The position numbers and the translations under genes were made by a program. From CAXNKH01 sp049296795 (GTDB lineage Bacteria; Pseudomonadota; Gammaproteobacteria; Burkholderiales; Burkholderiaceae_C), in the NCBI GenBank assembly GCA_049296795.1, contig JBAQTC010000015.1, forward strand, positions 62,001 to 126,000: a stretch of 64,000 nt of DNA, given 5' to 3'. The notes under the pieces were generated by a model. That model made no database searches and was not told the origin of the DNA. It saw only the letters and a program-made list of their open reading frames with translations. Of the stretch, positions 62,676 to 64,000 are shown in pieces; position 1 is the stretch's first letter; each line of letters opens with the position of its first letter.

Positions 62676-63002
62676 TTAGATCAAGCGGCCATCGTTGCCC
62701 AAAGCCAGATCGAGGCGCTCAATCAAAGACCTCAACGTCGAATCGTCGAAGCTTTCGTTGTTGCTGGACGCTGTGGCGTCGGCGGACGTAGTCGTTGTCG
62801 CATTGCGGTCGGCCAAATCGAAGGCCAAGTTCAGTGCGGTGAGAACGGCGATACGGTCTCTGGCTTTGACTTTGCCGGCATCGCGGATTTTGCACATCGC
62901 AGCGTCCACCCGGGCGACGGCTTGCTGCAGTCGATCTTCACCGTCAACTGGGGCGCCCAGCACATAGCTTTGCCCCATGATGTGAACTTCAAGTTGCTTC
63001 AT
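62676..63002 (-). CDS. zapA: Cell division protein ZapA
   Basis: This 108-residue protein begins KQLEVHIMGQSYVLGAPVDGEDRL, the ZapA N-terminal beta-strand region, with AVLTALNLAFDLAD in the helical region. ZapA cross-links FtsZ filaments at midcell. A Thr/Ser/Asn-rich linker (about 68-85) lies before the last helix. It overlaps the ZapB-like gene by 14 bases. Confidence 0.88.
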   Translation of the reverse strand: MKQLEVHIMGQSYVLGAPVDGEDRLQQAVARVDAAMCKIRDAGKVKARDRIAVLTALNLAFDLADRNATTTTSADATASSNNESFDDSTLRSLIERLDLALGNDGRLI

Positions 63003-63225
63003 GTGGCGCTCGGTTGGTGGGAATCACGCCTTCAGGCAGGCGCTCAAGCAGCGTGTCAACCCGTGCCCGGGCCGCGGACAGACGTGATTTCAAAGAGTCC
63101 CGTTCTTTGCTGAGGGCATCGACTTGTTCCAGCAGCAAGGCATTGGTGCGTTGCAATTCCTCATAGCGCAACAGCAAGCGCTCGACTCGCTCGGTCAGTT
63201 GGTTCAAGGGACTTGAATTTGGCAT
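62989..63225 (-). CDS. ZapB-like coiled-coil cell division protein
   Basis: This 78-residue protein is a single coiled coil (about residues 8-62, with LTERVERLLLRYEELQ and LLLEQVDALSKERDSL). It lies directly upstream of zapA, as the ZapB-like TIGR02449 proteins do in Burkholderiales, and probably joins the Z-ring through ZapA. Confidence 0.8.
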   Translation of the reverse strand: MPNSSPLNQLTERVERLLLRYEELQRTNALLLEQVDALSKERDSLKSRLSAARARVDTLLERLPEGVIPTNRAPHEAT

Positions 63226-63276
63226 GGAGCACGCATTGTAGGGTTTGCCGAATGACTTCGCATTAAACTACCCCAG

Positions 63277-63510
63277 TTGGTGCTCGCGGCGTGGTTCACA
63301 GGCCGCAGTTCAACGGGAAGCAGGAGGGTCGCATCGCTCCATGTCGCTGGTCGACGTGTGCTGCGCTAAGACCTCACCTGCGCTGCCCCCGCAACGGTCA
63401 ATGGACGAATCAACCGATTCAGCTTTCATCAAACCGCCACTGGATGCCTTGAACAAGCGTCTGGGAAGGCGATGAAGGTCGCTCCATCAGCCCGGATACC
63501 GGCCAACAAG
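63277..63510 (+). promoter_or_regulatory. Cobalamin riboswitch
   Basis: The leader contains the B12-box GCTGCCCCCGCAACGG (63383-63397), the GCCACTGG element (about 63431), GGGAAGGC and the 3' segment CAGCCCGGATACCGGCC (63488-63504), with GGTGCTCGCGG near the 5' end. These are the conserved parts of the adenosylcobalamin riboswitch. It ends about 80 bases before the receptor start and should shut off the receptor when cobalamin is plentiful. Confidence 0.92.
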
Positions 63511-63591
63511 GTAGCTGCACGCACGCGTGCAGTCGTAACGCCCAAGCGCTGTCGGGGAAGACGGCGAGGGTTTTTTGTTCAGTTTTAAATT

Positions 63592-64000
63592 ATGAAATCT
63601 TGCTCTATTCCCAAACGCACAATCGCGTTCCTTTTGCTCGGCTCTCTGAGCTTGGCCGCTTGGTGTCAATCGTCTTTGAAAGAAGTGGTGGTTGTAGCAT
63701 CCCGTATTGAAGAGCCTCTTGCGGAGGTATTGCCTGCGGTAACCGTGATTACGCGTCAAGAAATTCAACAGCTAAATTTCGATGACATTTATAGTGTTCT
63801 CCAAGGAATTTCTGGTGTGGAATTATTTCGTACTGGAGGGCCGGGTAGTCCCATTTCAATCTATTCGCGTGGTGCCAGCAGTTCGCAGACATTGGTACTG
63901 ATAGATGGTGTTCCTTTTTCAGCGCAAGGAACGATTGGTTCTCTTTCACCAATCGAAACCATACCGTTGCAAGTCATAGAGCGTATTGAAATACTTCGCG
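63592..64000 (+). CDS. btuB: TonB-dependent outer membrane receptor, BtuB type (partial)
   Basis: The frame begins MKSCSIPKRTIAFLLLGSLS with a signal peptide, then a TonB box-like KEVVVVASRIEEPLAEVLPA and a plug domain (ITRQEIQQL, ISGVELFRTGG, YSRGASSSQTLVLIDGVPF). It continues off the right edge with about 136 residues visible. Control by the cobalamin riboswitch just upstream identifies it as the vitamin B12 (or cobinamide) receptor. Confidence 0.9.
   Translation, partial: MKSCSIPKRTIAFLLLGSLSLAAWCQSSLKEVVVVASRIEEPLAEVLPAVTVITRQEIQQLNFDDIYSVLQGISGVELFRTGGPGSPISIYSRGASSSQTLVLIDGVPFSAQGTIGSLSPIETIPLQVIERIEILR

Overview
The window looks like a chromosome segment of a betaproteobacterium, most likely Burkholderiales / Comamonadaceae (Polaromonas-, Rhodoferax- or Limnohabitans-like). 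This is inferred from the many Bug/TctC-type binding proteins, the zapB-zapA-6S RNA order, gentisate-type aromatic catabolism and a CoxDE-type molybdenum hydroxylase cluster. No rRNA or tRNA gene was seen.

Layout. (1) 1-1142: end of a prophage, with a holin-like protein and a GH24 endolysin. (2) 1714-8532: a copper-resistance island. An operon of small membrane/periplasmic protein, TolC-type channel, multicopper oxidase, cupredoxin, DUF411 protein and CusF-like protein diverges from a CopR/CopS-type two-component system across a palindromic box. A recombinase-associated gene (8547-8939) follows, so mobile-element genes flank the island. (3) 9773-34978: a catabolic region with three molybdenum hydroxylase large subunits, two of them with FAD and 2Fe-2S partners, CoxD/CoxE maturation factors, a D-aminoacylase-type amidohydrolase, a cupin, a TRAP transporter, and a complete route 3-hydroxybenzoate to gentisate to maleylpyruvate to fumarylpyruvate to pyruvate plus fumarate. 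(4) 34990-37772: PgeF, a small membrane protein, a LigW-like (5-carboxyvanillate) decarboxylase and a decayed FitAB/VapBC toxin-antitoxin pair. (5) 37777-43634: a LysR regulator divergent from an operon of LVIVD protein, two Bug binding proteins, an SDR and an alpha/beta hydrolase, the last two lacking canonical catalytic residues.

(6) 44659-61503: an oxalate/formate unit. Oxalyl-CoA decarboxylase, two formyl-CoA:oxalate CoA-transferases, a free PAS protein between them, a permuted ADP-forming acyl-CoA synthetase and an NAD-dependent formate dehydrogenase (fused FdsG-FdsB plus FdsA) would convert oxalate to CO2 and NADH. A tripartite tricarboxylate-type transporter (TctA, TctB, TctC) is the likely oxalate importer. 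A Crp/Fnr regulator lies divergent from oxc. The same perfect inverted repeat, TTGAC-N4-GTCAA, occurs in the oxc/regulator gap and upstream of tctC, and in the first case it sits about 42 bases upstream of the predicted transcription start. A folate-type formyltransferase follows.

(7) 61555-64000: TauE/SafE permease, 6S RNA, ZapA, a ZapB-like protein, a cobalamin riboswitch and the start of a BtuB-type receptor that runs off the window.

The most novel-looking points are the putative oxalate regulon with its shared operator and a seven-copy pentanucleotide tract near the predicted tctC transcript start, the PAS protein inside the frc pair, the Mo-hydroxylase/amidohydrolase cluster of unknown substrate, and the LVIVD operon with two non-canonical enzymes. 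All assignments come from reading the sequence; no database search was run.
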